A stretch of 64,000 nt of DNA from Dongia_B soli (lineage in GTDB: Bacteria > Pseudomonadota > Alphaproteobacteria > Dongiales > Dongiaceae). A program made the translations under genes and the position numbers. Below the pieces are notes generated by a model. That model had not been told where the DNA came from, made no database searches, and saw only the letters and a program-made list of their open reading frames with translations. Numbering within the stretch: position 1 is the stretch's first letter; each line of letters starts with the position of its first letter. The stretch is taken from NCBI RefSeq assembly GCF_034044715.1, contig NZ_JAXCLW010000001.1, forward strand, positions 682,001-746,000, read 5' to 3'. Positions 18,148-27,513 of this stretch are shown piece after piece.

Positions 18148-18210
18148 AACTGGTGGCGCCGAGTTACCGTCCGGCCAAAGCCCTCTTGTACACCCTTGTA
18201 TCGGCGCCTA

Positions 18211-18242
18211 TTCCACAGTAAATACGATACGTAACTGTGGAA
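18211..18242. promoter_or_regulatory. Nested perfect inverted repeat just upstream of coaBC
   Basis: Outer arms TTCCACAGT (18211-18219) and ACTGTGGAA (18234-18242) are perfect. Inside them lie TACG (18223-18226) and CGTA (18230-18233), so the whole folds as one hairpin with a 3-base AAA bulge and an ATA loop. It ends 13 bp before the coaBC start codon, where it could act as operator or as an RNA hairpin over the ribosome site. Two CTTGTA copies 10 bp apart (18185-18190, 18195-18200) precede it. Confidence 0.5.
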
Positions 18243-18255
18243 TTCAGGTGCAGCA

Positions 18256-19509
18256 ATGGCCCCTTCCGGATTGCATGGCAAGAAACTGCTGCTGGTCATC
18301 GCGGGCGGCATCGCGGCCTATAAGATGCTGGAATTCATCCGCCGCGGCCGTGAAGCGGGACTGGACATCCGCACGATCCTGACAGCCGGCGGCGCGCAAT
18401 TCGTGACGCCGCTTTCGGTGGCGGCCCTCACCGAAAACAAGGTCTATCAGGATCTGTTCTCGCTGACCGATGAGAGCGAAATGGGGCATATCCGCCTGGT
18501 CCGCGAGGCCGATCTGATCCTCGTCGCCCCGGCGAGCGCCGATCTCATCGCCAAAATGGCCCATGGTCTGGCCGATGATCTCGCCAGTACCGCTTTGCTC
18601 GCGGCCGACAAGCCGGTCCTGATCGCGCCTACCATGAATGTGCAGATGTGGGCCAATGCCGCGACCCAGGCGAATATCGCCACTTTGCGCCAGCGCGGCA
18701 TTCAACTGGTGGGTCCCGGCAAAGGCGATCTCGCCTGCGGCGAGGTGGGATCTGGCCGCATGGCCGAACCGGCGGATATCCTGGCGGCAGTCGGCAATCT
18801 GCTCGGGCTGCGCAAAGCCCCGCTGCAGGGCAAACGTGCCCTTGTTACGTCGGGCCCCACTTACGAGCCGATCGATCCGGTGCGCTATATCGCCAACCGC
18901 TCTTCCGGCAAGCAAGGTCACGCCATCGCCGCCGCTTTGGCCCGTCTGGGCGCCGAGACCATTCTGGTGAGCGGCCCGACCCGCGAGCCCGATCCGCTCG
19001 GTGTCACGGTGCATCACATCGAAAGCGCCCGTGAGATGCTTGGCGCCTGCGAAGCAGCCTTGCCCGTCGATATCGCGGTTTGCGCCGCCGCCGTCGCCGA
19101 TTGGCGGGTCGCCGATGCCAGCGACCAGAAACTGAAGAAGGATGGCAGCGGAAGCGCGCCAACACTTCAGCTTGCGACGAATCCCGACATTCTGGCCGGC
19201 CTTGCCGCCGCCGGTGCGAAGCGCCCGAAACTCGTCATCGGCTTTGCCGCCGAAACCGAGAAGCTGATCGAACACGCCCAGGGCAAACTCGCCCGTAAAG
19301 GCTGCGACTGGATCATCGCCAATGATGTCAGTAGCGGCAGCGGCACATTCGGCGGCGACAGCAACCTTGTCCATCTGATCACCCGCAGCGGCGCCGAAGC
19401 CTGGCCGCGCATGAGCAAACTGGAAATCGCCGACCGCCTCGCCCAGCGCATCGCCGAGACGGTCTCGACAACAACGCACCAAGCCCATCGACCCGGAGCC
19501 AGTGAATGA
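18256..19509 (+). CDS. coaBC: Bifunctional phosphopantothenoylcysteine decarboxylase/synthetase
   Basis: 417-residue coenzyme A biosynthesis enzyme. The N-terminal CoaC (about 1-185) is a flavoprotein decarboxylase: FMN-site segment AGGIAAYK, catalytic His78 in [16 protein letters not shown], and catalytic Cys161 in [16 protein letters not shown]. The C-terminal CoaB (about 190-400) is the CTP-dependent synthetase: [28 protein letters not shown] and KLKK. The stop overlaps the dut start (ATGA), so the two are translationally coupled. A striking inverted repeat precedes the start. Confidence 0.97.
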   Translation: MAPSGLHGKKLLLVIAGGIAAYKMLEFIRRGREAGLDIRTILTAGGAQFVTPLSVAALTENKVYQDLFSLTDESEMGHIRLVREADLILVAPASADLIAKMAHGLADDLASTALLAADKPVLIAPTMNVQMWANAATQANIATLRQRGIQLVGPGKGDLACGEVGSGRMAEPADILAAVGNLLGLRKAPLQGKRALVTSGPTYEPIDPVRYIANRSSGKQGHAIAAALARLGAETILVSGPTREPDPLGVTVHHIESAREMLGACEAALPVDIAVCAAAVADWRVADASDQKLKKDGSGSAPTLQLATNPDILAGLAAAGAKRPKLVIGFAAETEKLIEHAQGKLARKGCDWIIANDVSSGSGTFGGDSNLVHLITRSGAEAWPRMSKLEIADRLAQRIAETVSTTTHQAHRPGASE

Positions 19510-19967
19510 ACGAGATTGCCGTTTCCGTCCGCCGCCTGCCGCATGCGGCCGATCTGCCGCTGCCGGCTTATGCCACGGCCCAGGCGGCGGGGCTCGATCT
19601 CACGGCGGCAATCGACGGCGCCATCGATCTTGCGCCCGGCGAGCGGAAACTGGTGCCGACCGGGTTGCAGGTTGCTCTCCCCGCTGGCTACGAAGCGCAG
19701 GTTCGGCCGCGCTCCGGTCTCGCCCTTAAACACGGTATCACGGTGCTGAACAGTCCCGGCACCATTGATGCCGATTATCGCGGGGAAATCGGTGTCATCC
19801 TGATCAATCTGGGTGATAAGAGCTTCACGATCCAGCGCGGCGAACGCATCGCGCAGATGATCCTGGCGCCGGTCAGCCAATTGGTTTGGCGCGAGCAGGG
19901 CGAAACACTCGAAGAAACGCAACGCGGGAGCGGTGGTTTCGGCTCGACCGGGACGGCCGCCCGCTGA
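19506..19967 (+). CDS. dut: dUTP diphosphatase
   Basis: 153-residue trimeric dUTPase hydrolysing dUTP to dUMP and pyrophosphate, keeping uracil out of DNA and feeding dTMP synthesis. All five motifs are present: AGLDL (28-32), [11 protein letters not shown] (68-77), [13 protein letters not shown] (82-94, catalytic Asp90), RIAQMI (114-119) and the C-terminal P-loop-like [10 protein letters not shown] (140-149). It overlaps coaBC by 4 bp (ATGA). The coaBC-dut coupling is common in proteobacteria. Confidence 0.97.
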   Translation: MNEIAVSVRRLPHAADLPLPAYATAQAAGLDLTAAIDGAIDLAPGERKLVPTGLQVALPAGYEAQVRPRSGLALKHGITVLNSPGTIDADYRGEIGVILINLGDKSFTIQRGERIAQMILAPVSQLVWREQGETLEETQRGSGGFGSTGTAAR

Positions 19968-20012
19968 TGCTCATTGATAGGGCACTTTCTAACATCGGAA
20001 TGGAAGACGATC

Positions 20013-20468
20013 GTGCTGCATCCATCTAAACGCCTGCTTTTCGCCATCGAAGCCGTCCTCGACATTGCCTATCACGGCGGCTCGCAACCGGTGCAAAGCG
20101 GGGATATTTCCAGTCGGCAGGGCATTCCGCGCCGCTATCTCGAACAAGTGCTGCAGCATCTGGTGCGCAGCGGTATTCTCGCCGGCCATCGCGGCCCGCG
20201 CGGCGGCTATCTGCTGGGTCGCGAGCGTCGCCGCATCAATATCGGCGAGATCGTGCGGGCGGTTCGGCAGTTTGAAGGCACGCCCGACCCGATCGAAACC
20301 GCCAGCGGGTCGCGCGTCGGTCTCGAAGTGGTCCGCCCTCTCTGGCGCGACCTGCAACAGAAGATGCTCGACGAGCTGGATGCCGTGACGCTGGAGGATC
20401 TGTGCCAGAAGGCGCAGCAGGCCGGCATCCGCACCGACGCGCAAGCACGGCTCGATTTCAGCATCTGA
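20013..20468 (+). CDS. Rrf2-family regulator lacking the Fe-S cysteines (CymR-like)
   Basis: 151 residues. Rrf2 winged helix: LLFAIEAVLDIAYHG, DISSRQGIPRRYLEQVLQHLVRSG and wing HRGPRGGYLLGRERRRINIGEIVRAV. The three clustered Cys that ligate the Fe-S cluster in IscR/NsrR are absent; the only Cys is near the C-terminus (LCQKA). That pattern and the adjacent cysK fit the CymR-type branch, which senses cysteine status by binding CysK. The GTG at 20013 is preceded by GGAAG; the TTG at 19974 adds residues before the domain. The CymR role is inference from context. Confidence 0.88.
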   Translation: MLHPSKRLLFAIEAVLDIAYHGGSQPVQSGDISSRQGIPRRYLEQVLQHLVRSGILAGHRGPRGGYLLGRERRRINIGEIVRAVRQFEGTPDPIETASGSRVGLEVVRPLWRDLQQKMLDELDAVTLEDLCQKAQQAGIRTDAQARLDFSI

Positions 20469-20530
20469 GGATTTCAGAATCCGCCCCCGGCGCAGATGTC
20501 TAGCGCGGGACTTTTGGAAAGGATGAGCTT

Positions 20531-21493
20531 ATGACCATGCCAGAATCGCAATTCCGCGGCCGCATCTATGAAAACCTGATGGAAACGATTGGCGCAACGC
20601 CGATCGTGCGTCTGTCGAAGCTGGCCCAGTCAGAGAATGTCAAAGCGGATCTGCTGGGAAAATGCGAGTTCTTCAATCCGCTCTCCTCGGTAAAGGACCG
20701 TCTGGGCTTCGCCATGATCGAATGGCTGGAGGCTAACGGCAAGTTGCAGCCGGGCGGCACCATCATCGAACCGACCAGTGGTAATACCGGGATCGCTTTG
20801 GCCTTCATCGCCGCGGCAAAGGGATATCGCCTGATCCTGACCATGCCGGAAAGCATGTCGGTGGAACGGCGCAAGATGTTGCGTCTGATTGGGGCAGAGC
20901 TCGAACTCACCCCCGCGACGCGCGGCATGTCCGGTGCCATCGCCCGGGCCGAGGAGCTGCTGAAGGAAATCCCGGGATCGGTAATGCCCCAGCAATTCAA
21001 GAATCCGTCGAATGCCGCCTATCACCGCAAGACCACAGCCGAGGAGATCTGGCGCGATTGCGACGGCAAGGTCGATGTGCTGATTTCCGGCGTCGGCACC
21101 GGCGGCACCATCACTGGCGTTGGCGAGCTCCTCAAGGAACGCAACCCCCAGGTCCGCATCGTCGCCATCGAGCCGGAAGACAGTCCGGTCCTGTCCGGCG
21201 GCCAGCCGGGCCCGCATAAGATCCAGGGCATTGGTGCCGGATTCATCCCCGATATTCTCAATCGCGACGTCATAGACGAAGTGCTGACCGTCTCCAACGC
21301 CAATTCCTTCGCCATGGCGCGCAAGGTGGCGAAGATCGAGGGCATGCCGGTTGGCATTTCCTCCGGTGCCGCCCTCTCGGCTGCCTGCGAACTCGGCCGC
21401 CGGCCCGAGATGGCCGGCAAGCGCGTCGTGGTCGTTCTCCCCTCCTTCGCCGAACGCTATCTCTCGACCGCCTTGTTCGAAGGCCTGGAATAA
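20531..21493 (+). CDS. cysK: Cysteine synthase A (O-acetylserine sulfhydrylase)
   Basis: 320-residue PLP enzyme making cysteine from O-acetylserine and sulfide. PLP Lys55 in [10 protein letters not shown], substrate loop [10 protein letters not shown] (81-90), phosphate-binding GVGTGGT (187-193), and the GISSGAA segment. The [10 protein letters not shown] stretch, which in CysK binds the CysE C-terminus, is also present. It sits 62 bp after an Rrf2 regulator and 23 bp before moeB, suggesting a small sulfur-metabolism operon. Confidence 0.96.
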   Translation: MTMPESQFRGRIYENLMETIGATPIVRLSKLAQSENVKADLLGKCEFFNPLSSVKDRLGFAMIEWLEANGKLQPGGTIIEPTSGNTGIALAFIAAAKGYRLILTMPESMSVERRKMLRLIGAELELTPATRGMSGAIARAEELLKEIPGSVMPQQFKNPSNAAYHRKTTAEEIWRDCDGKVDVLISGVGTGGTITGVGELLKERNPQVRIVAIEPEDSPVLSGGQPGPHKIQGIGAGFIPDILNRDVIDEVLTVSNANSFAMARKVAKIEGMPVGISSGAALSAACELGRRPEMAGKRVVVVLPSFAERYLSTALFEGLE

Positions 21494-21516
21494 TCGAAGA
21501 AAGAGGACAAGCCGAC

Positions 21517-22329
21517 ATGGCGGAGCTGACCGATCATCAATTGGAGCGGTATGCCCGCCATGTCATCCTCGATGAAATCGGCGAGGACGGGCAATTACGC
21601 TTGTTGCAGGCGAAGGTGCTGGTGGTGGGCGCCGGTGGTCTGGGCGCTCCCATGGCGCTCTATCTCGCCGGGGCGGGCATCGGCACGATCGGCCTGATCG
21701 ACGATGACACGGTCGATCTTTCAAATCTCCAACGCCAGGTGATCCACGGCCATGCCGATCTTGACCGGCCGAAAGTGGCGAGTGCCGCCGACGGCTTGCG
21801 ACGGCTCAATCCTGAGATCGACATCGTCCTCCATGAGGAAAAACTGACTGCGCAGAACGCTGCAGCGATGATCGGCCGATACGACCTCATCGCCGATGGC
21901 AGCGACAATTTCCGCACCCGCTATCTGCTCAACGATCTCTGTTTCGCTGCCGGCAAGACGCTGGTGAGCGCCGCCGTCATCCGCTTTGACGGTCAGCTTT
22001 CGACCTATAAGGCGCATCTCGGCGCGCCGCATCCCTGCTATCGCTGCCTGTTCCCGGAAGAGCCGCCAGCCGATCTGATCCCGCGCTGCGAGACCGCCGG
22101 CGTTCTTGGTCCCGTCGCCGGCGTGATGGGCACCCTGCAGGCGACCGAAGTGGTGAAGGAATTGCTCGGCCTCGGCACCAGCCTCAGCGGTCAGCTGCTG
22201 ATCTATGATGCGCTCGACACCACCTTCCGCAAGATCCGCATCAAGCGTGATCCGGAATGCAAAATATGCGGCGCCACCGAGTCGCACGCTGCCCCTATTC
22301 TTCCCTCCTCCGAGCCGCGGAAGGGTTAG
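21517..22329 (+). CDS. moeB: MoeB/ThiF-type sulfur-carrier adenylyltransferase
   Basis: 270-residue E1-like enzyme that adenylates the C-terminal Gly of a sulfur carrier such as MoaD or ThiS. Nucleotide-binding VVGAGGLGAP (37-45), NLQRQ, the conserved Cys191 in PRCETAGVLGPVAGV, and two Cys pairs for zinc (Cys174/177 and Cys248/251). There is no C-terminal rhodanese domain. Partner choice (MoeB vs ThiF vs a cysteine pathway protein) cannot be settled; the cysK neighbour hints at sulfur transfer. Confidence 0.9.
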   Translation: MAELTDHQLERYARHVILDEIGEDGQLRLLQAKVLVVGAGGLGAPMALYLAGAGIGTIGLIDDDTVDLSNLQRQVIHGHADLDRPKVASAADGLRRLNPEIDIVLHEEKLTAQNAAAMIGRYDLIADGSDNFRTRYLLNDLCFAAGKTLVSAAVIRFDGQLSTYKAHLGAPHPCYRCLFPEEPPADLIPRCETAGVLGPVAGVMGTLQATEVVKELLGLGTSLSGQLLIYDALDTTFRKIRIKRDPECKICGATESHAAPILPSSEPRKG

Positions 22330-22355
22330 GGAGAGGAAAGGGCGCCAAGAAAAAC

Positions 22356-22381
22356 GGCCCGCTGCATTGCGACAGCGGGCC
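22356..22381. terminator. Bidirectional intrinsic terminator between moeB and dehydrogenase
   Basis: Perfect 9-bp stem GGCCCGCTG (22356-22364) / CAGCGGGCC (22373-22381) with an 8-base loop. On the minus strand it is followed by a run of five T (complement of AAAAA at 22350-22354), starting 6 bp after the dehydrogenase stop. On the plus strand it is followed by ATTT. It serves two convergent genes. Confidence 0.85.
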
Positions 22382-22387
22382 ATTTCG

Positions 22388-23371
22388 TTACAGCATCGTT
22401 TCAAGCACGCGGTCTGGCGGCTTGTGCCCGTCGGCGAAGGTCTTGATGTTGATGATGACCTTCTCGCCCATATCGACGCGGCCTTCGATGGTGGCCGAGC
22501 CCATATGCGGCAGCAGCACGACATTGTCGAGGCGCAAGAGCTTCGGGTTGACCGCCGGCTCATGCTCGAAGACATCGAGGCCGGCACCAGCGATCTCGTG
22601 CTTTTCCAGCATGCGGGTCAGCGCGTTCTCGTCCACCACCTCGCCGCGGCTGGTATTGACCACGTAAGCATGCTTCTGCAGCAGCTTCAGGCGGCGCGCC
22701 GAAAGCAGATGATAGGTAGCCGGCGTATGCGGGCAATTGACCGAGATGATATCCATGCGCGCCAGCATCTGGTCGAGGCTTTCCCAATAGGTCGCCTCCA
22801 ATTCCTTTTCGGTGGTCGGATGCACGCGGCGGCGATTGTGGTAATGCACCGAGAGGCCGAAGCCGCGGGCGCGGCGGGCGACCGCCGTGCCGATCCGCCC
22901 CATGCCGATGATGCCGATCCGCTTGCCATTGATGCGATGGCCGAGCATCGACATCGGTCCCCAGCCGCTCCATTTGTTGGAGCGGATCAGGCGCTCGCCT
23001 TCGCTGACACGACGCGCGACGGCCAGGATCAGCGCCATGGTCATGTCGGCGGTGTCTTCAGTCAGGACGCCCGGGGTATTGGTGACGGTAATGCCGCGCT
23101 GCCGGGCACTGGCAAGATCGATGTGGTCGACGCCGGTGCCGAAGGAGGCGATCAGCCGCAATTTGTCGCCGGCCTGGGACAGGATCGATGAATCGATCCT
23201 ATCAGTCACGGTCGGGACCAGGACGTCGGCGCTCTTCACCGCCTCGATCAATTCGGTGGGACTGAGCGGATGGTCATCGAGATTGAGCTTGACGTCGAAC
23301 AGCTCCATCATCCGGGTTTCGATCACATCCGGCAGTTTCCGGGTGACCACGACGAGCGGCTTGAACGGCAT
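22388..23371 (-). CDS. D-isomer-specific 2-hydroxyacid dehydrogenase (glyoxylate/hydroxypyruvate reductase-like)
   Basis: 327-residue NAD(P)-dependent dehydrogenase. Rossmann motif IGIIGMGRIG (152-161) and the complete catalytic set: Arg242 (NTSRGEVVDE), Glu271 (LDVFEHEP) and His289 (LLPHMGSAT). The substrate-side loop FGTGVDHIDL fits the glyoxylate reductase/GyaR group. The exact substrate is not determinable. Convergent with moeB through a strong terminator; two GC palindromes lie just upstream of its start. Confidence 0.93.
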   Translation of the reverse strand: MPFKPLVVVTRKLPDVIETRMMELFDVKLNLDDHPLSPTELIEAVKSADVLVPTVTDRIDSSILSQAGDKLRLIASFGTGVDHIDLASARQRGITVTNTPGVLTEDTADMTMALILAVARRVSEGERLIRSNKWSGWGPMSMLGHRINGKRIGIIGMGRIGTAVARRARGFGLSVHYHNRRRVHPTTEKELEATYWESLDQMLARMDIISVNCPHTPATYHLLSARRLKLLQKHAYVVNTSRGEVVDENALTRMLEKHEIAGAGLDVFEHEPAVNPKLLRLDNVVLLPHMGSATIEGRVDMGEKVIINIKTFADGHKPPDRVLETML

Positions 23372-23782
23372 CCGGTAATCCTCCCACCCGGTCTTCTTCC
23401 ACCTGCCGGCATCGCGATACCGGCTGCTCCACGCCTGCAGGCGGCAGCACTTGCAGCATCCTCTCGATGCCGCTTCTCTGCCATAGCAAGAACGGCCTGT
23501 TCTTGTCCATTATCACGGCATTCACGGTTCTGTTGTATCGTGGCCGGCATATGGCAGCGATAGGAATCGCGCGCCCTGAAGCGGGGAGGCGACCAAGCAT
23601 GCGAGCAAATCAGGCCGGGCAGGCGACTCGGGGAAGAACATGCGATTCGTCACAAACTGCCGCCGGAACCTTGACCGCTCCAGGCGGCTTGGCTAAGGCA
23701 TAGGATAGCCGGATCAAAGTGGGGACCGCGGCTACGACGAGGGGTAGCCGGCGTCGGCCGATTGACAGGAGAGTAAACGGGT
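23372..23782. other. Divergent 411-bp intergenic region with two palindromes
   Basis: No credible gene. It separates the minus-strand dehydrogenase from the plus-strand SH3 protein and so holds both promoters. Two palindromes lie 34-72 bp upstream of the dehydrogenase start: GCCGGC-ATCGCGAT-ACCGGC (23405-23424, one mismatched pair) and CGCCTGCAGGCG (23432-23443, perfect). Confidence 0.45.
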
Positions 23783-24298
23783 ATGTTTCGTCTTGATCGC
23801 TGCCTGCGGCGCGTATCCTTTCTGATCCCTTTAGCTGTTCTGCCGTTTCTGGCATTGCAAGTCCCAGCCCAGGCCGAAGACGCCAAGCTGCCGGTGCCGC
23901 GTTTTGTTTCGCTCGATTCCAACCTGGTCAATCTGCGGGCCGGTCCCGGCAAGGAATATCCGATCCTCTGGGTTTATCAGCGCAAAGGCCTGCCGGTCGA
24001 GATCATCCAGGAATTCGACACCTGGCGCCGCATCCGCGACCGCGACGGCACGATCGGCTGGGTCCAGGGCAATCTGCTGTCGGGCAAGCGCACCGTACAG
24101 ATCATCGGCAAACAGCGCGCAATGACCAGGGATGCCCATGGCGGCAACACGGTCGCCTATGTCGATCCGGGCGTCGTCGCCCGCCTGGTTAAATGTGACG
24201 ATTCAGCCTGCCGCATCGAGGTCCAGGGATATGACGGCTGGGTGCCGCGCGGTGAGATCTGGGGGACTTATCCGGATGAAAAGCTGCAGGGCAACTGA
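23783..24298 (+). CDS. Exported tandem SH3-domain protein
   Basis: 171 residues with a signal peptide (hydrophobic SFLIPLAVLPFLALQVPAQA, cleavage near AQA) and two bacterial SH3-like modules. The first runs from SNLVNLRAGPGKEYPILWVY to GWVQGNLLSG; the second is more diverged, ending YDGWVPRGEIWG. Such proteins are periplasmic and bind cell wall or partner proteins; the specific role is unknown. AGGAGAG precedes the ATG at a good distance. Confidence 0.85.
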   Translation: MFRLDRCLRRVSFLIPLAVLPFLALQVPAQAEDAKLPVPRFVSLDSNLVNLRAGPGKEYPILWVYQRKGLPVEIIQEFDTWRRIRDRDGTIGWVQGNLLSGKRTVQIIGKQRAMTRDAHGGNTVAYVDPGVVARLVKCDDSACRIEVQGYDGWVPRGEIWGTYPDEKLQGN

Positions 24299-24364
24299 TC
24301 GTCCCACCATACCCTACCGACCCGTTACACGGACGTGGCAAATGACTCCCGAGCTGAGAGACGC

Positions 24365-24958
24365 ATGAGCGCCGATATTTATCTCCTCCGCCATGGCGAG
24401 ACCGAATGGAGCCAGGATGGCCGCCTGCAAGGCCAGCTCGATTCGCCCCTGACCGATTCAGGTCGCCGACAGGCGCGGCAATTGGGCGCCTTGCTGACGG
24501 CGCATCTGGCTGGCGGTGAGCTGCGCCCGGGCTGTCAGGTCAGCCCGCTCGGCCGGGCGCAGGAGACGGCAAATTTGATCCGCGCGGAAGCACAAGGCCT
24601 GCTGGCACCGGAACAAATCACCGAACCACGCCTCAGCGAAATCGGCTTCGGCGATTGGGAGGGTCTGACTTTTGATGAAATCGAAGCCGATTGGGCAGAT
24701 CTGATCGATCAATATGACGATCTCGGCTGGCTGTTCGATGCGCCCAATGGCGAGGGCTATGAGCGTGCCTTGGCCAGGATACGAAGTTGGCTGGACGATC
24801 AGTCCGGGCCCGTCATCGCGATTTCTCACGGCCTGACATCGCAACTGATCTGCTGTGCCTATCTCGGCGAGCCGCGGTCAGCGGTGGCCGGCTTCACTGT
24901 CGAACATGGCGTCATCTATCGCCTGCGCGACGGCGAGATCGAAACGATTCGCGGCTAG
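24365..24958 (+). CDS. Histidine phosphatase (phosphoglycerate-mutase-like)
   Basis: 197 residues of the histidine phosphatase superfamily. Catalytic RHGET with His10, SPLGRAQETA (second Arg), GDWEGLTFDEIE, and the second catalytic His in ISHGLTSQL. GpmB-like in size, but these proteins act on many phosphoesters, so the substrate is unknown. The ATG at 24365 gives the usual distance to RHG; the GTG at 24335 adds a non-homologous leader. Confidence 0.9.
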   Translation: MSADIYLLRHGETEWSQDGRLQGQLDSPLTDSGRRQARQLGALLTAHLAGGELRPGCQVSPLGRAQETANLIRAEAQGLLAPEQITEPRLSEIGFGDWEGLTFDEIEADWADLIDQYDDLGWLFDAPNGEGYERALARIRSWLDDQSGPVIAISHGLTSQLICCAYLGEPRSAVAGFTVEHGVIYRLRDGEIETIRG

Positions 24959-24973
24959 AGCGCCTTCTCCCGG

Positions 24974-25558
24974 TCAGGCGAAATCGCCTGCCAGTTCCTG
25001 GCGCACGGCTTCGGACATCACCGCCATATGGCTATATTCGGGGTGATCGAAGCCGACGATGATCTGCGTCTCGGAGCGGAAAGCTCTGATCTGGGCGGCA
25101 TCGAAAGCGAAATGAATGAAATGCACCGATGACGCCTTGCCGGCCTCGTTGGTGCGTTCCTGATCCTGTTCCGGCTTGCCGCGCACGATATCGGCGCCGA
25201 GGCGAATGAAAGCGTGATGTTCCACATCACCGAGCCGCGCCAGGAAGCGGGCGCGGCGCACTGGGTCGTCAATTTCGAACATCACCGTGGCGATCAGCTC
25301 GGTGCCATCCGGGATGAGCGGATTATAGGCGTCCAGCTCATCCGCGATCTGCGCCTCGCCGCCTTTTTCGATATAGAGCATCTCCTGCACCTGCTGGAGC
25401 ATGGTCTCATAGCATTCGAAATAGAAGGTCGCGGCCGGACCCACTTCCATGCGGCGGCGCTTCTTCTTGGCAACGATCTCGCGCCGCAGATCAACCCGTT
25501 TCTTGGCATATTCGGCCAATGGCAGGATATCGGCGCGGGTGATTTCTCGCTTGCTCAT
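24974..25558 (-). CDS. DUF3501 family protein
   Basis: 194 residues, soluble, no signal peptide. Starts MSKREITRADILPLAEYAKKR, then a basic patch KKKRRR and a Tyr/Phe-rich helix (FYFECYETMLQQVQEMLYIEKGG), features I associate with DUF3501. The C-terminal half is beta-rich (HFIHFAFDAAQIRAFR). No known catalytic motif. It is the last gene after rubrerythrin and a CCG-type iron-sulfur protein. The family, as I know it, tends to occur with exactly those partners, suggesting one oxidative-stress or electron-transfer function. The molecular role is unknown. Confidence 0.85.
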   Translation of the reverse strand: MSKREITRADILPLAEYAKKRVDLRREIVAKKKRRRMEVGPAATFYFECYETMLQQVQEMLYIEKGGEAQIADELDAYNPLIPDGTELIATVMFEIDDPVRRARFLARLGDVEHHAFIRLGADIVRGKPEQDQERTNEAGKASSVHFIHFAFDAAQIRAFRSETQIIVGFDHPEYSHMAVMSEAVRQELAGDFA

Positions 25559-25626
25559 GATCGGTTTTCCTTCGAGTGCCAGGATCCTGCGGGGACCGGC
25601 TGCCTTTGCCAGAGCAATCCTCAGTC

Positions 25627-26964
25627 TCAGAGCAGTCCATAGGCCTTGGCGAAAAGCTGGATCGGATGCAGCGGCTCCGCCGGCTTGGGATCACTCTCGC
25701 CATTGAGCCTTTCGACACCTTGGACGATGTGGTCGGCGGCCAGCGGGCATTCCGATGACAGGAAGGCCTTGCTGGCGGTCTTGGCCTGGCGCGCGACCGG
25801 CTTGCCGACCTTGATCGCCGTTTCGAAATTGCCCTTGAGCACGCCCCAGGCACCGCCGTGGCCCGAGCAACGTTCGATCACCGCGAGGTCATGGTCCGGT
25901 AGCAGGCGCAGCATCTCGGCTGCTTTCTGTCCCATATTCTGCGCCCGGGCGTGACAGGCGATATGCAAGGCGATACCGCCAGGAAGGCCCTGCAGGCCAG
26001 GGGCGAGCCCCTCGCGCCCGGCAAGGTCGACGATATATTCGCTGACATCATAGGTGGCATCGGCGAGCCGCTTGATATTCGCATCCTCCGGCAGGATCAG
26101 CGGCCATTCGAATTTCAGCATCAGCGCACAGCTCGGCACCAAGGCGATCACATCATAGCCGCGATCGATATAGGGCAGCAGCGCATCGCTGACGCTGCGC
26201 GCATGGTCGGCGACGCGGGCGATATTGCCCTGTTCCAGTTGCGGCATGCCACAGCAACGCGGATAAACCACTTCCGATTCGACACCGTTCCTGGCCAGCA
26301 CCGCGCGTGCCGCCATGCCGATCTCGGGATTGTTGTAATTGCTGAAGCAGGTGGCATAGAGCACCACCTTGCGGCCGTAACCCGGCGCGGCCTGGTTGAT
26401 CTCAAGCGGCTGTTCCGATGCACGCAAGACCAAGGTGCGGCCGTTGAATTTCGGCAGTTTGGCATTGCGGTCAATCCCGGCCACGGCCTCCAGGCCGCTG
26501 CGCAGGGCGCCGTTATTATTCGCCCAATTGACCACGGGTGCCGCCAAGCGCGCCAGCTTGCCGTTGCGATCGGTTTCCGTCAGCTGGGCATAGGTCTTGC
26601 TGTTTTTACCGGCCTGCAATTCGGCAGCCCGATAGCGCAGCATCAGATGCGGAAAATCCAAAGCCCATTCATGCGGCGGCACATAGGGGCATTTGGTCAT
26701 GAAACAAAGATCGCAAAGGGTGCAGGCATCGACCACCTGCTTGTAATCCTCGCTCTTGACCCCATCCATCTCACCGGTCGGCGATTCATCGACCAGATCG
26801 AACAGCCGGGGAAAGGAATCGCAGAGATTGAAGCAACGGCGACAGCCATGGCAGATATCGAAGACGCGATGCATTTCTGCCTCGATCTTCGCCATGTCGT
26901 AGAAATCGGGGTTCTGCCAGTCCAACGGCTGTCGGACGGGGGGTTCCAGGCTGCCTTCACGCAT
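25627..26964 (-). CDS. CCG-domain iron-sulfur oxidoreductase (GlpC/HdrB-like)
   Basis: 445 residues. Two 4Fe-4S ferredoxin-type motifs near the N-terminus: CHGCRRCFNLC (about 38-48) and CTLCDLCFMTKCP (about 81-93). Two CCG-type half-domains follow in the C-terminal half: ATCFSNY...CCGMPQLEQGN and HIACHARAQNMG...CSGHGGAWG. This is the layout of GlpC, glycolate oxidase GlcF and heterodisulfide reductase subunits: electron carriers, often with a noncubane cluster. No FAD partner is nearby; instead rubrerythrin lies upstream and DUF3501 downstream. Probably supplies electrons to the rubrerythrin; that is inference. Confidence 0.9.
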   Translation of the reverse strand: MREGSLEPPVRQPLDWQNPDFYDMAKIEAEMHRVFDICHGCRRCFNLCDSFPRLFDLVDESPTGEMDGVKSEDYKQVVDACTLCDLCFMTKCPYVPPHEWALDFPHLMLRYRAAELQAGKNSKTYAQLTETDRNGKLARLAAPVVNWANNNGALRSGLEAVAGIDRNAKLPKFNGRTLVLRASEQPLEINQAAPGYGRKVVLYATCFSNYNNPEIGMAARAVLARNGVESEVVYPRCCGMPQLEQGNIARVADHARSVSDALLPYIDRGYDVIALVPSCALMLKFEWPLILPEDANIKRLADATYDVSEYIVDLAGREGLAPGLQGLPGGIALHIACHARAQNMGQKAAEMLRLLPDHDLAVIERCSGHGGAWGVLKGNFETAIKVGKPVARQAKTASKAFLSSECPLAADHIVQGVERLNGESDPKPAEPLHPIQLFAKAYGLL

Positions 26965-27093
26965 CTCGGCCTCTGCGCTGTTCAGTCTCGATTTCGTTTG
27001 CTAGCCGGAGCGTCAAGCGGAACCGCCGACCGCCAACGCGGCCGGCAATTCCGTAGCGTTCCAATAACGACGCGCTATCCGGCGACCGAGCTG

Positions 27094-27513
27094 TTAACCC
27101 AGCGTGTCCAGCGCCTTTTGGAAGCGGCCGGCATGCGACTTTTCCGCTTTGGCCAGCGTCTCGAACCAGTCGGCAATCTCATCGAAGCCTTCTTCGCGGG
27201 CCGTGCGGGCCATGCCTGGATACATATCCGTGTATTCGTGGGTTTCGCCGGCGATCGCCGCCTTCAGATTGTTCGCGGTGCCGCCGATCGGCAGGCCGGT
27301 CGCCGGATCGCCGACCGCTTCCAGGAATTCGAGATGGCCGTGCGCATGGCCCGTTTCGCCTTCCGCGGTCGAGCGGAACACGGCCGAAACATCGTTGAAG
27401 CCTTCGACATCCGCCTTTTGTGCGAAATACAGATACCGGCGGTTCGCCTGGCTTTCGCCGGCAAAGGCTTCTTTGAGATTGTTTTCGGTTTTAGAACCCT
27501 TCAAGCCTGACAT
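27094..27513 (-). CDS. Rubrerythrin-type diiron protein without rubredoxin domain
   Basis: 139 residues, ferritin-like four-helix bundle. Diiron ligands are readable: Glu20 ([11 protein letters not shown]), Glu53/His56 ([10 protein letters not shown]), Glu90 (AGETHEY), Glu124/His127 (AEKSHAGRF). Rubrerythrins reduce hydrogen peroxide. The usual C-terminal rubredoxin domain with two CxxC motifs is absent, so an outside electron donor is needed; the adjacent Fe-S protein is the natural candidate. The ATG at 27513 has GGGAGAGAGA just upstream. An Irr-like box lies about 175 bp upstream. Confidence 0.92.
   Translation of the reverse strand: MSGLKGSKTENNLKEAFAGESQANRRYLYFAQKADVEGFNDVSAVFRSTAEGETGHAHGHLEFLEAVGDPATGLPIGGTANNLKAAIAGETHEYTDMYPGMARTAREEGFDEIADWFETLAKAEKSHAGRFQKALDTLG

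Noticed and set aside
25951..27510. 519-codon open frame on the plus strand over the iron-sulfur protein and rubrerythrin
   Set aside because: Spans two well-supported minus-strand genes and the gap between them; no ribosome site or family.
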